The position numbers and the translations under genes were made by a program. Below, piece after piece: positions 48,841 to 60,711 of a stretch of 64,000 bases of DNA. The notes under the pieces are model-generated. The model worked only from the letters and a program-made list of their open reading frames with translations. It had not been told where the DNA came from and did not search any database. How positions within the stretch are numbered: position 1 is the stretch's first letter; each line of letters opens with the position of its first letter. Source of the DNA: Strix aluco (lineage: Eukaryota; Chordata; Aves; Strigiformes; Strigidae). The stretch is taken from NCBI RefSeq assembly GCF_031877795.1, contig NC_133942.1:3410001-3474000 (forward strand), in the 5' to 3' direction.

Positions 48841-49851
48841 GCCTTGCACATGGGCTGGGCACATAGGTTCTCTGAGACATGCAGTCTTAAATGTTAAACA
48901 GAGTATTTCAGACCAAGTTACAGTGCATACCAGGGTCTGTCTTCAGGAAAGAGTGTCATAGAGGAAATAATGGTGTGTTCTGAACACAGACATGGTACAT
49001 ACTAACATCCCCTCTGAAGGGGGTGAAACCGCACATTTGACCAGCCAGCACTGGAGAGATGGAAAATGTGGAGGAGGATGGAGAGCAAATTCACTCCAGT
49101 GTGACTTTGAGACATTATATACAGAACAGGCATGCTCCCACTCTATCCCCAATTGCATGCCTGGCCTCATGAATCACAGTGTATGCCTTGGTCCCTACCT
49201 AGGCATTCTCGATCCTCATCTTTACCCTGCCATGGCAGCATGCTTTTTTGCCAGGTGCAACCAGCAACAGTAGCAGGTCCAGCTCTGGGCCATATCAAAA
49301 ATCCTTCTCCTCTGGCTCCTGTACCAACACCACAGTGAGGAGTCCAGCCTGGAGCCACCTCAGCAGGAAGAATACACTGGTCGTAGCAGGGTGTCCTCCA
49401 GGGCCCCAAGCAGCTGATGCTGTATCAGATTTTCTCAGCAGCAGCACCCTCACCTGGGATCCCTGGAGAAGAAACTGGGGAGAACCAGGGATGAAGAGAG
49501 AGCCTGCCCAGCAAAAGCAGATGTATCATGTCAGGGAATAGAGGACAGAGCAGAGGCTGTTGCCTCTCACCCAGGGTTACACGGACAGCACCCTGCCTCT
49601 GTGCTACTCTGATCACAGCAGTCCAGGGTTGTATAATGGCACTTGCAAGACCTGGGGCTGTTTCGTGAGACCCAGCAGCAGGGGTGAGGCTTTCCCCCCT
49701 TACAGGCCTGGGAGCAGACACAGATGCTTGGGTCAGGGGACATGGAGGTGGTGCCAGAGGCTGTATGGAACCAGCACTGGCCTGGCTGCCAGAAGCAGCT
49801 TTTACTGTGAGCAATAGAGCTGCCTGCTGAGCACCTGCTCTGTGCTTGTTT
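48841..49851. other. Intergenic, no gene recognised
   Basis: Several open frames of 60-130 codons, none recognisable. No RNA gene or clear repeat was seen. Confidence 0.5.
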
Positions 49852-50385
49852 CACAGAATCACAGAATTGTCTCGGTTGGAAAAGACCTTGAAGCTCCTCC
49901 AGTCCAGCCATGAACCTCACCCTGACCGTTCCCAACTCCACCAGATCCCTCAGCGCTGGGTCAACCCGACTCTTCAACCCCTCCAGGGATGGGGACTCCC
50001 CCCCTGCCCTGGGCAGCCCATTCCAACACCCAACAACCCCTTCTGCAAAGAAATCCTTCCTAAGAGCCAGTCTGACCCTGCCCTGGTGCAGCTTGAGGCC
50101 ATTCCCTCTTGTCCTGGCGCTGGTTCCTTGGCTCAAGAGACTCATCCCCCCTCTCTGCACCCTCCTTTCAGGGAGTTGGAGAGGGCCATGAGGTCTCCCC
50201 TCAGCCTCCTCTTCTCCAGACTAAACCCCCCCAGTTCCCTCAGCCGCTCCCCATCAGACCTGTGCTCCAGACCCTGCACCAGCTCCGTTGCCCTTCTCTG
50301 GACACGCTCGAGTCATTCAATGGCCTTTTTGGAGTGAGGGGCCCAAAACTGAACCCACTCATCGAGGGGCGGCCTCACCAGTTTC
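49852..50385 (-). mobile_element. CR1 LINE 3' end
   Basis: The minus strand ends with two ATTCTGTG octamers (49852-49867), the diagnostic CR1 terminus, preceded by the typical GGTCTTTTCCAACC segment. Homology extends up to the region around ACCAGTTTCC near 50385. It is 5'-truncated, as most CR1 copies are. Open frames across it (for example 49567-50160) are remnants of the element or chance. Confidence 0.9.
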
Positions 50386-50473
50386 CTTACTGGTGGGGGC
50401 TGAACTTGCTGGGGGAAGCTGAGCTGGCGGTTCTGGAGCAGGAGAAGCAAGGCACCGTGGAGCCCGTCTAAAG

Positions 50474-50477
50474 AAAA
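50474..50477 (-). terminator. RNA polymerase III terminator of tRNA-Gly
   Basis: TTTT on the minus strand just past the tRNA 3' end. Confidence 0.8.
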
Positions 50478-50484
50478 GTTGGTC

Positions 50485-50556
50485 TGCGTTGGCCGGGAAT
50501 CGAACCCGGGTCAACTGCTTGGAAGGCAGCTATGCTCACCACTATACCACCAACGC
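50485..50556 (-). tRNA. tRNA-Gly (anticodon TCC)
   Basis: A 72-nt cloverleaf starting GCGTTGGTGG, with A box TGGTATAGTGG, anticodon TCC (template 50521-50523) and B box GGTTCGATTCC. The acceptor arms GCGTTGG and CCAACGC pair perfectly, with discriminator A. As usual in vertebrate genes, CCA is not encoded. An oligo-T terminator (TTTT, template 50474-50477) follows 7 bases downstream. No intron. It looks functional. Confidence 0.97.
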
Positions 50557-50574
50557 GCTGGCAGTGCTCTTTTC

Positions 50575-50670
50575 TGCGCCTCCACAGAGCGGCCGCCCCG
50601 CCCCGTCCCGCCGGCCCCGCGCAGCGCTGCGAGCTGCGGCGGAGCGCTCGTGGCACTGAGCCGCTCGGAT
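50575..50670. promoter_or_regulatory. Short CpG-dense segment upstream of tRNA-Gly
   Basis: A GC-rich run with many CpG dinucleotides directly 5' of the tRNA gene, in contrast to the CpG-poor surroundings. It may be an unmethylated patch tied to active Pol III transcription; this is inference. Confidence 0.5.
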
Positions 50671-51029
50671 GTTGGCTATGGAACCCCAAGCTGCACTGGC
50701 CACCAACTAGGGGAGCTCAGCATCAGCGACTGCCCAGGCTTGGAGCAGGACACCGGTCAAACCGGGACTGAGCTCCGGGCGTGGACCCTGCACAGACCAA
50801 AGCCTGGGTACGACCCAGGGTTTAAGGGACCTGCTGGTGTGGGTCTGTATCCAGCACTGATTCCCAGCCCTAAGCAGCTGGAGGGAAAGAAAAGGGTTGG
50901 CCCGACTCTCTTGTTCATGCCTGTGTGAGGGCTGGTGCTTCTGTGGGTGCTGGTAATGGTGGCACATCCCATCTGCGCTCATACGTGTGCCAGCTCTGCA
51001 TGCACTGTGCAAGTGTCTGTGCGTTGTGT
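50671..51029. other. Intergenic, no gene recognised
   Basis: Sequence between the tRNA-Gly region and a decayed LTR. The open frames on both strands lack family resemblance. Confidence 0.5.
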
Positions 51030-51420
51030 GTATAAGCACAGCCCAGCTGCTCACTCCTTTCCCCACCTTCTCTGGGGTGCAGAGCACTGAAAACTGGATG
51101 AAAGCGCTCATGGATCAAGATAAACATAGGGATATGGGTTAGCAAAAACTGTTGTGGGCAAAACAGACTCAACTTGGGGAAATTTAATTTATTGCTGATT
51201 GAAATAGATTCACATAGTGAGAAACAAAAAGACAAACATAAAACACCACCTTTCCTCCATCTTACCCAGGCTTAACTTCACTCCTTCACACCAGACTCCT
51301 CTACCCACTCAACAGCACAGGGGGGATGCATTTTCCCTCTGCTCTTCCTGACCCTTTTTTTTTAGCTCTTTCTCTCTCTGTCTGGTATTTTCTGCTCTTT
51401 CTGGATTATGTTTTCATAGA
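51030..51420 (-). mobile_element. Decayed ERV LTR fragment
   Basis: On the minus strand the segment near 51160-51190 reads TTTCCCCAAGTTGAGTCTG, then TTTTGCCC, and the segment at 51040-51120 has the GAGTGAGCAGCTG-type 3' part, which resemble the 3' half of common avian ERVL LTRs as I remember them. Ends and target duplication are not visible. Confidence 0.4.
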
Positions 51421-52093
51421 GGCCACAAACTATGGTGATGGTTCAGCTGTGTCCTGTAGTGCATCTGCTGTGGAGATGTAGCCAGCTGTGTCTGGCACAG
51501 GGCAGCCCCTTAGCTCTTCCCACAGAGGCCACACCGCAGCACCTCCTCTCCCCTCCACACCAACACCTAGCCACATGGAGACAACGCAGTGCCCATTGGG
51601 AATACCTGCTCAGCCCTGCACCTGGATGGACCTGGGGGTGGGCACGGCAGCAAACACACTAGGATGAAGAAAGTCCCCAGGTGTTCAAGCGGATCACATT
51701 GGTGTTTCCCAAAGTAGCAGCAGCCGAGTTACTCTTCCCCACCTGCAGATTCCTGGAGGTCCCTGTCTGCAGCTGGGAAGTTGGGACTGAGCTTCATGAT
51801 GGGAAGGGAGAAACACACCTGTGTCCCCAGGACAGCCACTTCCTTGTGTGGGGAGCTCTGCCTGCTGCTCCACACCCACCCATCTGCCTTGCTGAGGGAC
51901 ACTTTGGGAGTGCTGTCTCCTAAGAAGGCAAAGGAGAAAGAAGGTGTCAGTGGCAGAGAGAAGGAACTGAGGGAGCAGGAGGGCCACGGCCATGGGTGCC
52001 CAGAGAGCGGAGCAGTGCAGGTTAAAACTTCCTTGGAATGATGCAAGGGAGAGGCAGTGACTGCTGTTGCTAAGAAAAGAAAGAAAAGACAAC
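51421..52093. other. Intergenic, no gene recognised
   Basis: Contains overlapping open frames on both strands. The longest minus frame (51729-52274) runs through the initiator tRNA gene and is therefore not credible. Confidence 0.5.
52084..52087 (-). terminator. RNA polymerase III terminator of initiator tRNA-Met
   Basis: TTTT on the minus strand, 6 bases past the tRNA 3' end, within a T/C-rich tract. Confidence 0.78.
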
Positions 52094-52165
52094 TAGCAGA
52101 GGATGGTTTCGATCCATCGACCTCTGGGTTATGGGCCCAGCACGCTTCCGCTGCGCCACTCTGCT
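52094..52165 (-). tRNA. Initiator tRNA-Met (anticodon CAT)
   Basis: A 72-nt gene starting AGCAGAGTGGCGCAGCGGAA, with anticodon CAT (template 52131-52133) and B box GGATCGAAACC. Initiator hallmarks are present: an A1-T72 pair at the acceptor end, the three G-C pairs closing the anticodon stem (GGG/CCC), and the T-loop form ATCGAAA in place of TTCGAAT. TTTT on the minus strand (template 52084-52087) terminates it. It starts every protein in the cytoplasm by pairing with AUG on the small ribosomal subunit. Confidence 0.97.
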
Positions 52166-52601
52166 CTTTGAAGGTTGTGAGTTGATGCCACCTAGAGCCC
52201 CACCTGATGATCCCTGGCACTGCCAGCACCAGCACTTGTGCTGACTTTCCCTTCCTCCTGTCTGTGCTCTGCACATACTTTTCCCTTCCCTAAACAGGTT
52301 GAGGTCTCTGCGTGAACTTTCTGCAAGATTTTGGACTCTAACCAGGGACCCCTGGCTCACCCCAAACTCCATGATGTGGATCACTTTTGAAGTGAGATTG
52401 TTATTTTATTTGGTCCCCCTCTGGACCCACTTCTGGGGTCAGTGTGGTTTGTCCTCCCACTTCTGAGATGGTTGGATCCCCTTCTGAAATCAGTTTGTCC
52501 TACCTCTGAGATATTTTGGCCCCCTCTGGGATTGGTTTAATGCTCTTGGTACCATATAAGTGCATATTGGTGATCTATCATAAGTATATATGCTGTTATA
52601 T
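52166..52601. other. Intergenic, no gene recognised
   Basis: Between initiator tRNA-Met and the solo LTR. It shows degenerate GGTCCCCCTCTGG-like and CCACTTCTG repeats around 52410-52530, but no gene. Confidence 0.45.
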
Positions 52602-53493
52602 TGTATTGAGGTTACATGGCAAGGTTTTGGTAGCAGGGGGGGCTACAGGGGCAACTTATGCAAGAAGCTGCTAGAAGCTTCCCCTATGTCCGACAGAGAC
52701 AATGCCAGCTGGCTCCAAGATGGAGCCGCCACTGGCCGAGGCCAAGCCTATCAGCAACCGTGGTAGTGCCTCTGGGATAACATAGTCAAGAAGAGGAAGA
52801 TGTTGCTGCAGAACAGCAACTGCAGCCAAAGAGAGGAGTGAGAATATGTGAGAGAAACAACTCTGCAGACACCAAGGTCAGTGAAGAAGGAGGGGGAGAA
52901 TGTGCTCCAGGCGCCAGAGCAGAGATTCCCCTGGAGCCCACGGTGAAGACCATGGTGAGGCAGGTTGTCCTTCTGCAGCACATGGAGGTCCACAGTGAAA
53001 CAGATGTCCACCTGAAGCCTGTGGAGGACCCCACACTGGAGCAGGGGGATTCACCCAAAGGAGGCTGTGACCCCGTGGAGAGTCTGTGCTGGAGCAGGCT
53101 CCTGGCAGGACCTGTGGACCCACACAGAGAGGAGCCTACACTGGAGCTGGTTTGCTGGCAGGACTTGTGACCCCCTGGGGGACCCACGCTGGAGCAGCCT
53201 GTTCCTGAAGGAGTGCACCCTGTGGAGAGGACCCATGCGGGAGCAGTTCATGAAGGACTATAGCCTGTGGGAAGGACCCACATTGGACAAGTTCATGGAG
53301 GATGGTCTCCTGTGGGTGGGACTCCATGTTGGAGCAGGGGAAGAGCGTGAGGAGTCCTCCCCTTGAGGAGGAACAAGCAGGAGAAACACACAAGCCTTTC
53401 ATTCTATTTTCTCTTGCCCCTCTCAGCTGAGAAGGGGAGTGATAGAGCAGCTTTGGTGGGCACCTGGTGTCCAGCCAGGGTCAACTCACGCCA
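52602..53493 (+). mobile_element. Solo ERVL-like LTR, 892 bp, with target duplication
   Basis: Begins TGTATTGAGG and ends CTCACGCCA, flanked by TATAT at 52597-52601 and 53494-53498. Its body (GGTTTTGGTAGC near the start, repeated CACACTGGAGCAG-like modules, and GGTGGGCACCTGGTGTCCAG at the end) matches an abundant avian LTR type from memory. No internal retroviral sequence follows. The flanking DNA is AT-rich, so the 5-bp match is weaker evidence than for the LTR at 44236. Confidence 0.75.
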
Positions 53494-53499
53494 TATATT

Positions 53500-53770
53500 A
53501 TTGATAAGTTTGCTTTACTAGCAATAAGTTTGTAGTAACATGTAATATTATATATACATTTGTTGCTGCTATTTTTGAGTGTCGCTGTTATTGATTGCTG
53601 CTATTATTTAATACCATTATTATTGATTGCTGCTATACTATTGATTGCTGATAATAATTTGTAATAGCTTGAGAAATATGTATTTGCTTTATTAATCATA
53701 GATATACTTGCTAGTGGTGATTTTTATGGTATTTGTGGTAATTTGTAGTAAAGTAGAGAAATTTTGAGGA
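53500..53770. repeat. AT-rich degenerate repeat
   Basis: Imperfect repeats of TTGATTGCTGCTATTATT between about 53570 and 53660 in a low-complexity AT-rich stretch. Likely decayed simple repeat. Confidence 0.6.
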
Positions 53771-56679
53771 TAAAACTTCCATGTCCTTGTGGATTATGGA
53801 ATCCTATAAACACACAATCACAATTGGTACACAGCCACAGGCCAGGTAACCCTTTAGGTCATGATGGCATAGTCAGCTCAATGACACCTACAACTCTGGT
53901 CAGCTAAACTGTACCCAGAACAGCATTCACCATATTAGAAGATCTTTATTCTACATGCTGTGAATTCAGGCACTGAAGCCTCTTTCTGTAGAATCTGGCT
54001 TTGTCCTGTCTTTGTTCCCACTCCTTACTTCCTTTATTACATACAAGAAAAGAAGCAATAGCAATTGTTGGAGCTTCTACTGGGCTTGAGTCACAGCACC
54101 CATCCTGCTCCCGCCCCATGGACAAAATCTGTGCAGGGTTTGTAAGAGAGATCATCACTGTTGGTTGGATGCAATCATTCTGGCCTATACTGCCTCCCTC
54201 AAAATGGCATGATAAGCACACATGAAGCCCTTGTTATCTATCTGCAACTCCGATAAAATGATGACATTTTTAGATATTTTGTTTTCCAGCTCAGTGCTAA
54301 AACTGCTGGACCACAGAACTCTCAGAATTATCTAAAAACATGGAAGCAGTGTTTAACATGGCAAGGGAGGAAAAAAAAAAGTCCTGCAGTCGTCTATCCA
54401 GAGACAGGATCCTTCAGGGAAGGGTCTGAAGGTTTGCTGACAAGGTCTCAAAGGCCTCTGTGTAGAATTATGCTCCTGTACACAACAAGCAGTCACAGCC
54501 TGTTCTAAACTGTCAGAGGTTCACCGAAGTCTGTGGAACTGTGGCTACTTAAAGGCACTTCGGACTTCTCCTCCATGTATGACTTCAAGAGTAAAAAGGA
54601 AACACAGAAATCTGGAGAAGGCTCATAAAATGGGAGTAATGTGTAGCTGATTGTCTTATTTTCATGTGACAAGGCTCGAAGTTTGGTCTCCTTCTGCCTT
54701 GCTTGTGAACTTCCTTAAGTCTCAGTCTTGTAAGTTCTTGCACCTGATGTCCTTGATTTTATTTTGGAGAGATAACACTGCACATGTTCATACCAGACAT
54801 AAATGAGGAAACAGGTTGGATTGGTAATTATCTTTACAGAAAGATGCTTAATCCTCTTTCATGATTTTTTTTTAATATATAAATTACATTTTGATAAATA
54901 AGTTTAACCACGTTCATATTTGGGCAAAGAACAATAATGTTAATATTAAGGTTAATGTTAATGAGGTGGTGATTTCTTTTATGTGATTATTCAGATTGCA
55001 TAAGATAACAGAAGTTCATAACAGTATTTCCCTAAGTGAAGGAGAAGGGTGGAATTCAGGTGTCCACGTGAGAATCACTACATGTGCCCTTTGTCATCAC
55101 CAGAATGTCATCTCCTAGGTCTGTCCGTACCCAGAAATCTGTATTAGAAGGAGTTGAATGTCCCACTGGTAGTGCCTAATTCCCTCTATAGACTATAGAG
55201 GAGGCATAAAGTGCTAGTTTTGAGTGAGATACCTAAAATCTGGATGATTAGGGCTGATGAATCCCAACCTTCTTGTTACGTTGGCTAGACACAGTCAGTG
55301 TGTGCAGCAATAGCTGTGACAGGGAGCAGTGTGTGCAGTCCCTGGCAACATGAAGATCAGGAGCCCATTGTCTGTTTTTTTAAGAACAAACAGTAAAGTT
55401 TGGTTAGGGGAGCCTGACTTGGGGTAGCTAATATGTGTGCCTAAATGAAGGACTAGATACAAAGCTTGGCCTGTAACAGTTGTGATTACCATCTTAAAAA
55501 ATGTGGGAAAAATACCCCAAACTTAAAAACAGGACTCTTAAATTAAGCAACAAAATATCAAGGATAACATAAACATCAACAGTAATAGAAAATCTATTAC
55601 TTTCCTCTATCACCATGGCAAAATCACAGAAAAGCTGGTTGTCAAGGATCATAAGGGGCTAGACATCCAGATCTTATTGCAGTTAAATAAGAGTAAATTA
55701 TCAAGTACAGCATCCTTCTTTCTTAGCGTCTGGTGTCTAACATCTAGTCAATTCAGTTTTAGTGACCAAGTTGGGCACTTCTTGATAGTGAGTCATCCCA
55801 TCTGAAGACAGATGCTTCAAGTAGATGGGAGAGAACACACCAAGCAAGGATCTGCTTCTGGATGATTTAAGGAAAATCCTGTATTTATTCCAGGATATGG
55901 TCATGTTAGCTGGCATGTAAACCCAGTTCATTAACTTCTCAGATATTTCAGTTATATTTTATAAAGGAATGTTTATGAAGTCAGCCACCTGTGGTCAATA
56001 TCCAGGAACCAGAATTTCTGTGTCATAATTTAATTTTTTCTTCTCAAGTTGAAATAAATTATTTGAATTTCTCATTTTCCTAGGAAATGGACCATCAATA
56101 TAGTTTTAAGATTATCTTATAACAATGTACCAATTCTTGTAAGTTTTCTTGTTTCAAAAAAATAGTACATTCCAGATGCAAACTGTTTCAACAGGCAAAT
56201 ATAGTGATAGAGGATGACCAGCTCTTACTTTCCAATAACTTCAGGATCATGGCACACCTGAATCCAAAAGGCTAGATGCTTAGTTTATCTAGCTCCCATT
56301 AATGCCTTTGAAAATTTGACCAAAGAACTGGTAAACAACTAGAATGAAGATGAACATAGGAATTGGGAGTGGGATTCATCAGAATTTACTATAAATGGCT
56401 TATAATTGGATGCCTATTCCTGTACTAGTCGTCTACATTTCCCTTATTACCAGACCTGCACTGTACATCATCCTAAGGTAGCTGTCAGTAGGTCAGATGA
56501 ACTGCCTGTTTCTTTCCATTGACTGAAAGGGGAACCTACAAGGCAAGCATCTAAAGCTTAGTCAGACAATTCCTATCTAGGGACTGGAATTTTTGTGTAA
56601 CTTTTAACTGTCCCATATTCTGATTTCTTTTTTCCAGGTCTAAGTTTAATCTCCAAGGCTCAGCTCTGCACTTCTCTGC
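53771..56679. other. Intergenic, AT-rich, no gene recognised
   Basis: Only short open frames are present (91 codons at 53946-54221 on the minus strand, 74 codons opposite). They match nothing known to me. Contains poly-A and poly-T runs near 54370 and 54867. Confidence 0.5.
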
Positions 56680-57632
56680 ATGGAGGAGAAGAATTCCACT
56701 CAGGTCCACATGTTCCTCTTGCTAGGATTCCCAGCCCTAGAGGACTTGCATGTATTGCTTTCCATAGTATTTCTGCTGACCTACATTTTAATTATTTTGG
56801 AGAATGTGGTCATCATTACCCTGATCAAGATAAACTGTGAGCTCTACAAACCCATGTATTTTTACCTTGGTCACCTCTCCTTCACCGAGATCTGGTATAT
56901 CTCAGTCACTATCCCTAAACTCTTGGCAAATTTCATTGCTGAAGACAGGAGTATTTCCCTTGTGGGAGGCATGACTCAACTGTTTCTCTTCAGCTCCTTC
57001 ATGTGCACTGAATGTGTCCTCTCTGCAATGGCATACGATCGCTATGTATCTGTCAACCATTTCACTATCCAGTTAAGATGACATACCAAATGTGCATATA
57101 CTTGGTAGTTGTCTCCTGGTTCAGCGGGTTCACAGTGTCTTTGATCAAGATTTCCTTCATCTCTCAGTTGAAGTTTTGTGGTCCCCATGTTATCAGCCAT
57201 TTTTTCTGTGATATTAGCCCTGTGCTGAACCTCACCTGCACTGATGCATCACTGGCAGAGATAGTGGACTTTGTGTTGGCCTTACTCATACTGCTTGTTT
57301 CCCTCTTCTTCACTATTGTCTCTTACCAAATAATTATCATTACAATCCTGCAATAAAGAAGAAAGTCTTCTCCACATGTTCTTCCCACCTAACTGTGGTC
57401 ACCATTTTCTTTTCAGCCACCCTCTTCATGTATGCCTGTCCTAAGAAGATCGACCCTTTTGACTTGAATAAGCTTGTGTCAGCTAGCTATTGTCACTCCC
57501 ATCTTAAACCCTTTCATTTACTGTCTGAGGAACCAGGAAGTGAAAAGAGCAGTGAAAAATGCTCTCTGTGAAAAAAAAAATGGTATCTCTAATGTCTCCA
57601 GATCCATCCCTTCTCCCCAAATGAAAGGATAA
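56680..57632 (+). pseudogene. Class II olfactory receptor pseudogene (family 6-like)
   Basis: A seven-helix odorant receptor, nearly full length but broken at three places. Segment 1 (56680 to about 57050) has the N-glycosylation site NST, TM1, PMYFYLGHLSFTEIWY and MAYDRY. A frame change near 57050 follows DRYV (net loss near the IC motif). Segment 2 continues with CQPFHYPVKM through TM5 to a TAA at 57354. Segment 3, in another frame after missing codons, has KKKVFSTCSSHLTVVTIFFS and PFDLNKLVS; a last shift near 57490 restores PILNPFIYCLRNQEVKRAV and a stop at 57630-57632. The family cysteine before TM3 is also lost (GGMTQL instead of GCMTQL), as is the TM1 Gly of the GN pair (ENVV). The LSFTEIWYIS and PFDLNKLVS motifs point to the OR6 group. 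Confidence 0.9.
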
Positions 57633-58540
57633 GCTATGACAAATTGGAACTGATAAGCACACCACAAGGATACCTAGCTAAGGACTGTTCAAAATGGACA
57701 CAGACAGTGATCAGAGGAACAGTGACAGGATGGAGAATGCTGACCACCTGATCCATCTGAATCAATCACCCCTAAGGCTATCAAAGGTGAATGACTGAGC
57801 CATTGTCACTGAAGCCTACTGGGGTGATTCAACAGATTAAACTCTCCCAAGTGCTGTGCAAACTAAAAGGGACTACTGTGTAAAGTAGTATAGAATTCAC
57901 TGTAGGAAGTCTGAGGGTGGAGGGAAAAATTGGGATTTAAAAAAAGAATTAGAGATGTTACAGGTTTTTTAGGGAAAAGGCCAAAGGAAGATAAAGAAAG
58001 ATATCAAGCACAAGAAAATGAAGAGAAAAGGAGGTAAAAGGGACTGGTCATGCATAAGTAGGCTGTTGGTCAATGCAGTTGTCTGGCCAACAACTGCCCC
58101 TCGTTACCACAATCTGTCCCACCTTTTTATTAAATTATTTTCCTTTCTACATCCTGCCTCAGGATTTTCCCTTTTATGTGTGCATGTGCATATATGTGAG
58201 TAATCTGGCAATCAACATAAAGCTATTGAGTAGGACAAGGGGCCTGAAAGCCACATTGTGAAGTGACAGAAGTTTAGTGTCCAAAAATTGGAGACACTGG
58301 TGTCAGGGAGCAAGATACTGGAGACACCCTAAGTCCAAAGTCAAACTACTGGACAGACTGGGACTCTGCATGTCAGACATTGAAAAGTCCAAGGTCCTGG
58401 GAGACCAAAACTGGGGAGGCAAAAGGTCTGATAGACAGAGAAGCCCATTAAGGGGATTTTCTATTAGTAGAGATCCCCATTCATGCTGTCTGTGTTATGT
58501 GGAGACCTGTAAAGATAGTGTCCTTCTATTGTATTGATCC
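57633..58540. other. Intergenic, no gene recognised
   Basis: Downstream of the receptor relic. Short open frames only (61-86 codons), none recognisable. Confidence 0.5.
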
Positions 58541-58546
58541 ATTTGT

Positions 58547-58580
58547 GTCTCCGTGTGTGTGTATGGGTGTGTGTACATGC
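58547..58580. repeat. GT microsatellite
   Basis: Interrupted (TG)n run, short and imperfect. Confidence 0.7.
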
Positions 58581-60711
58581 GCCTCTTGGGAATTCATGCT
58601 CAGGCTCACTGCTAGCATGACATGAAAACAAGGGGAAGGAGTAGTCATTCAACTCCCCCGTCCAGGACTGAGGAATTCCCTAGCTCTTTCAGCACATTGA
58701 ATTCAGCTACTCTTAACACACACTTAACCACAGCTCTCAGAATCTCTGAAAATTCATCACATTTCACATTGTCTGTGTGAGATACAGCAGCTAAACTAAT
58801 ATCCATCATTACCAATGCAACCATTTTCTCATTCTTGTCATTGACTAATGTTTGGGCATGTGGAATTTTCTTAAGGGTTTGGGTGGAGGTTTTTGGTTAT
58901 TCCAGGTTCCTCCATTTCAGATCATGTCTGTTTGGAGACTCCTCTTCTAGTCTCAACACCATACCATTAATCACAGGCTCAGATTGGTCATAAAAACTCA
59001 GATTAATTGTTTACAAGACAAAGTTGAAACTCCTTTTTTCCAAAAAGGTTTTTAGCACATATACACCCATGACATGGCATTGGCACAAAGAAAATAGAAA
59101 GTTCCACCAGATGGAAACTATTCCATGAAAATATTGTATGGTCCCAAAAGTCCCTTTTGTACAGTGGCCAAAGGAAGCATAGACTACCTTACACTGTGTC
59201 TTGACACCACTCTTCAATTCCATACCTACCACAGCGCATTGGTTTCTTCCACACTCAATAAGATATTCCATCATTTATTTTTTGCAGAACTCTCAGACAG
59301 CCTTTTCATTTCTTCCTGTTACCAGATCCAACATACTGGGCAAAATAATACTAAAAAGTGAAAATCACCACACCTCACTGTGTGACTGTGTGACAAAACC
59401 CCTTTTTGAACTCAAAAATTTAAACAAGAGCATCCACATTTCTGACATTGAGCTAGATGGCTACACAGTAGATGAGACCTGAAAGACATCTAACATAAAC
59501 AGTATGCCTTATGGCCATGGGCAATTTAGTCCACAAGGTGCAAGCTGTCATTTATTGGGCAAAAGCCAGTCTGCACCCACTGAGTTGGTAGCAGTGACCT
59601 CTCTTTGGTTTGGTCCACAAAGGAAGCACACACAGAGTCTTTGTCAGCACCGGTGTGGAGCTGAACACCAGGCTGTGTCATGCAGGGAGACAAACAGTTC
59701 CGTCACATCTTTCTAGCTAAAAAAAGTGCATCAGTTCACGGACTGCGGGCCCGAGCGCTGAAGTTAGCTTCATTCCTGTTCATTCTGCTTCACCCTGCAT
59801 TGCAATAAAGCTGGCATTGGAAGTGAAGACTTATGTCTTCCTACATATGCTGTTACAATACATTATGCCACAACATCTCATTACTTCCAAGAGTATTACA
59901 AGAATTGATCAAATCTTCCGTCTCTCTCAGGTAAGCCTGACAAAGGAGAGTGAACAGACTTGGGAAGAAAGTGAACAAAGAACTGATGAGAAGATTAATT
60001 TCTGACTTTCTGTGTTTTTCTATCAGTGGAAATAATTGTCCATGTGCTGAACTGTAAGGCTCCTCAGTTGCTGACGTGATTTTATTATGCCAGTCACAGC
60101 TTTATCTGAATGTCCAAATATGCTTTAAGTGATGAGACATTGAACAAACTGCAGAGACAGTCCTCCCCATGCCTAAAATTTCCCTACTTTGTAAATCCAC
60201 TGGGTCACCCAAGGTGCAGAGTATAAGAGATCTTGTGTGAAGGTTGTCTGGTTGCAGAAACTGATCTGATGTGACCGAAAGCTAATGCCATAGTTTAGGC
60301 GTAGGGAGTTTTGAACACCTTTCCCCATGTTGGTGCAGCTGGGTGATCTGCAAAGGAGCAGAAGTATATATGCAGAGCACAAAAATTCATTATTAGGGTA
60401 TGCCTCTACAAGACAGGGAAACAAGCCAGGACACTGAGCCAAAAAAGAGCATGTAATCATCCATACTTCTTAGAAAAGAAGTCTTGTCCCTGAGGCATAC
60501 CAACAGTGATTGACACTCAGATAAGACAGTCTGTTTTTTCACAGAAAATATTGCCAAAATGCTTTAAGGGTTGGGATTTAAATAAGTTATCAGGACACAG
60601 AGATTGGATCCAAGAATTAAGTTGAATAGTGCATCTTTACAGCTGTGCATGGACAACAGCTTTTTATTTTTTAGTATTACATTTTAGTGTTTGCTTTCCC
60701 CAAGATTCATC
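58581..60711. other. Intergenic, no gene recognised
   Basis: AT-richer sequence without a recognisable gene, RNA or mobile element. Frames of 60-95 codons on both strands lack family features. Confidence 0.5.

Noticed and set aside
49567-50160. 197-codon minus-strand frame
   Set aside because: Much of it lies in the CR1 3' end and the rest is unrecognised; a chance frame.
51729-52274. 181-codon minus-strand frame
   Set aside because: It runs through the initiator tRNA-Met gene and shows no protein family features.
53946-54221. 91-codon minus-strand frame with several Cys
   Set aside because: No family could be named, and an equally long frame lies opposite; kept only as unexplained intergenic sequence.
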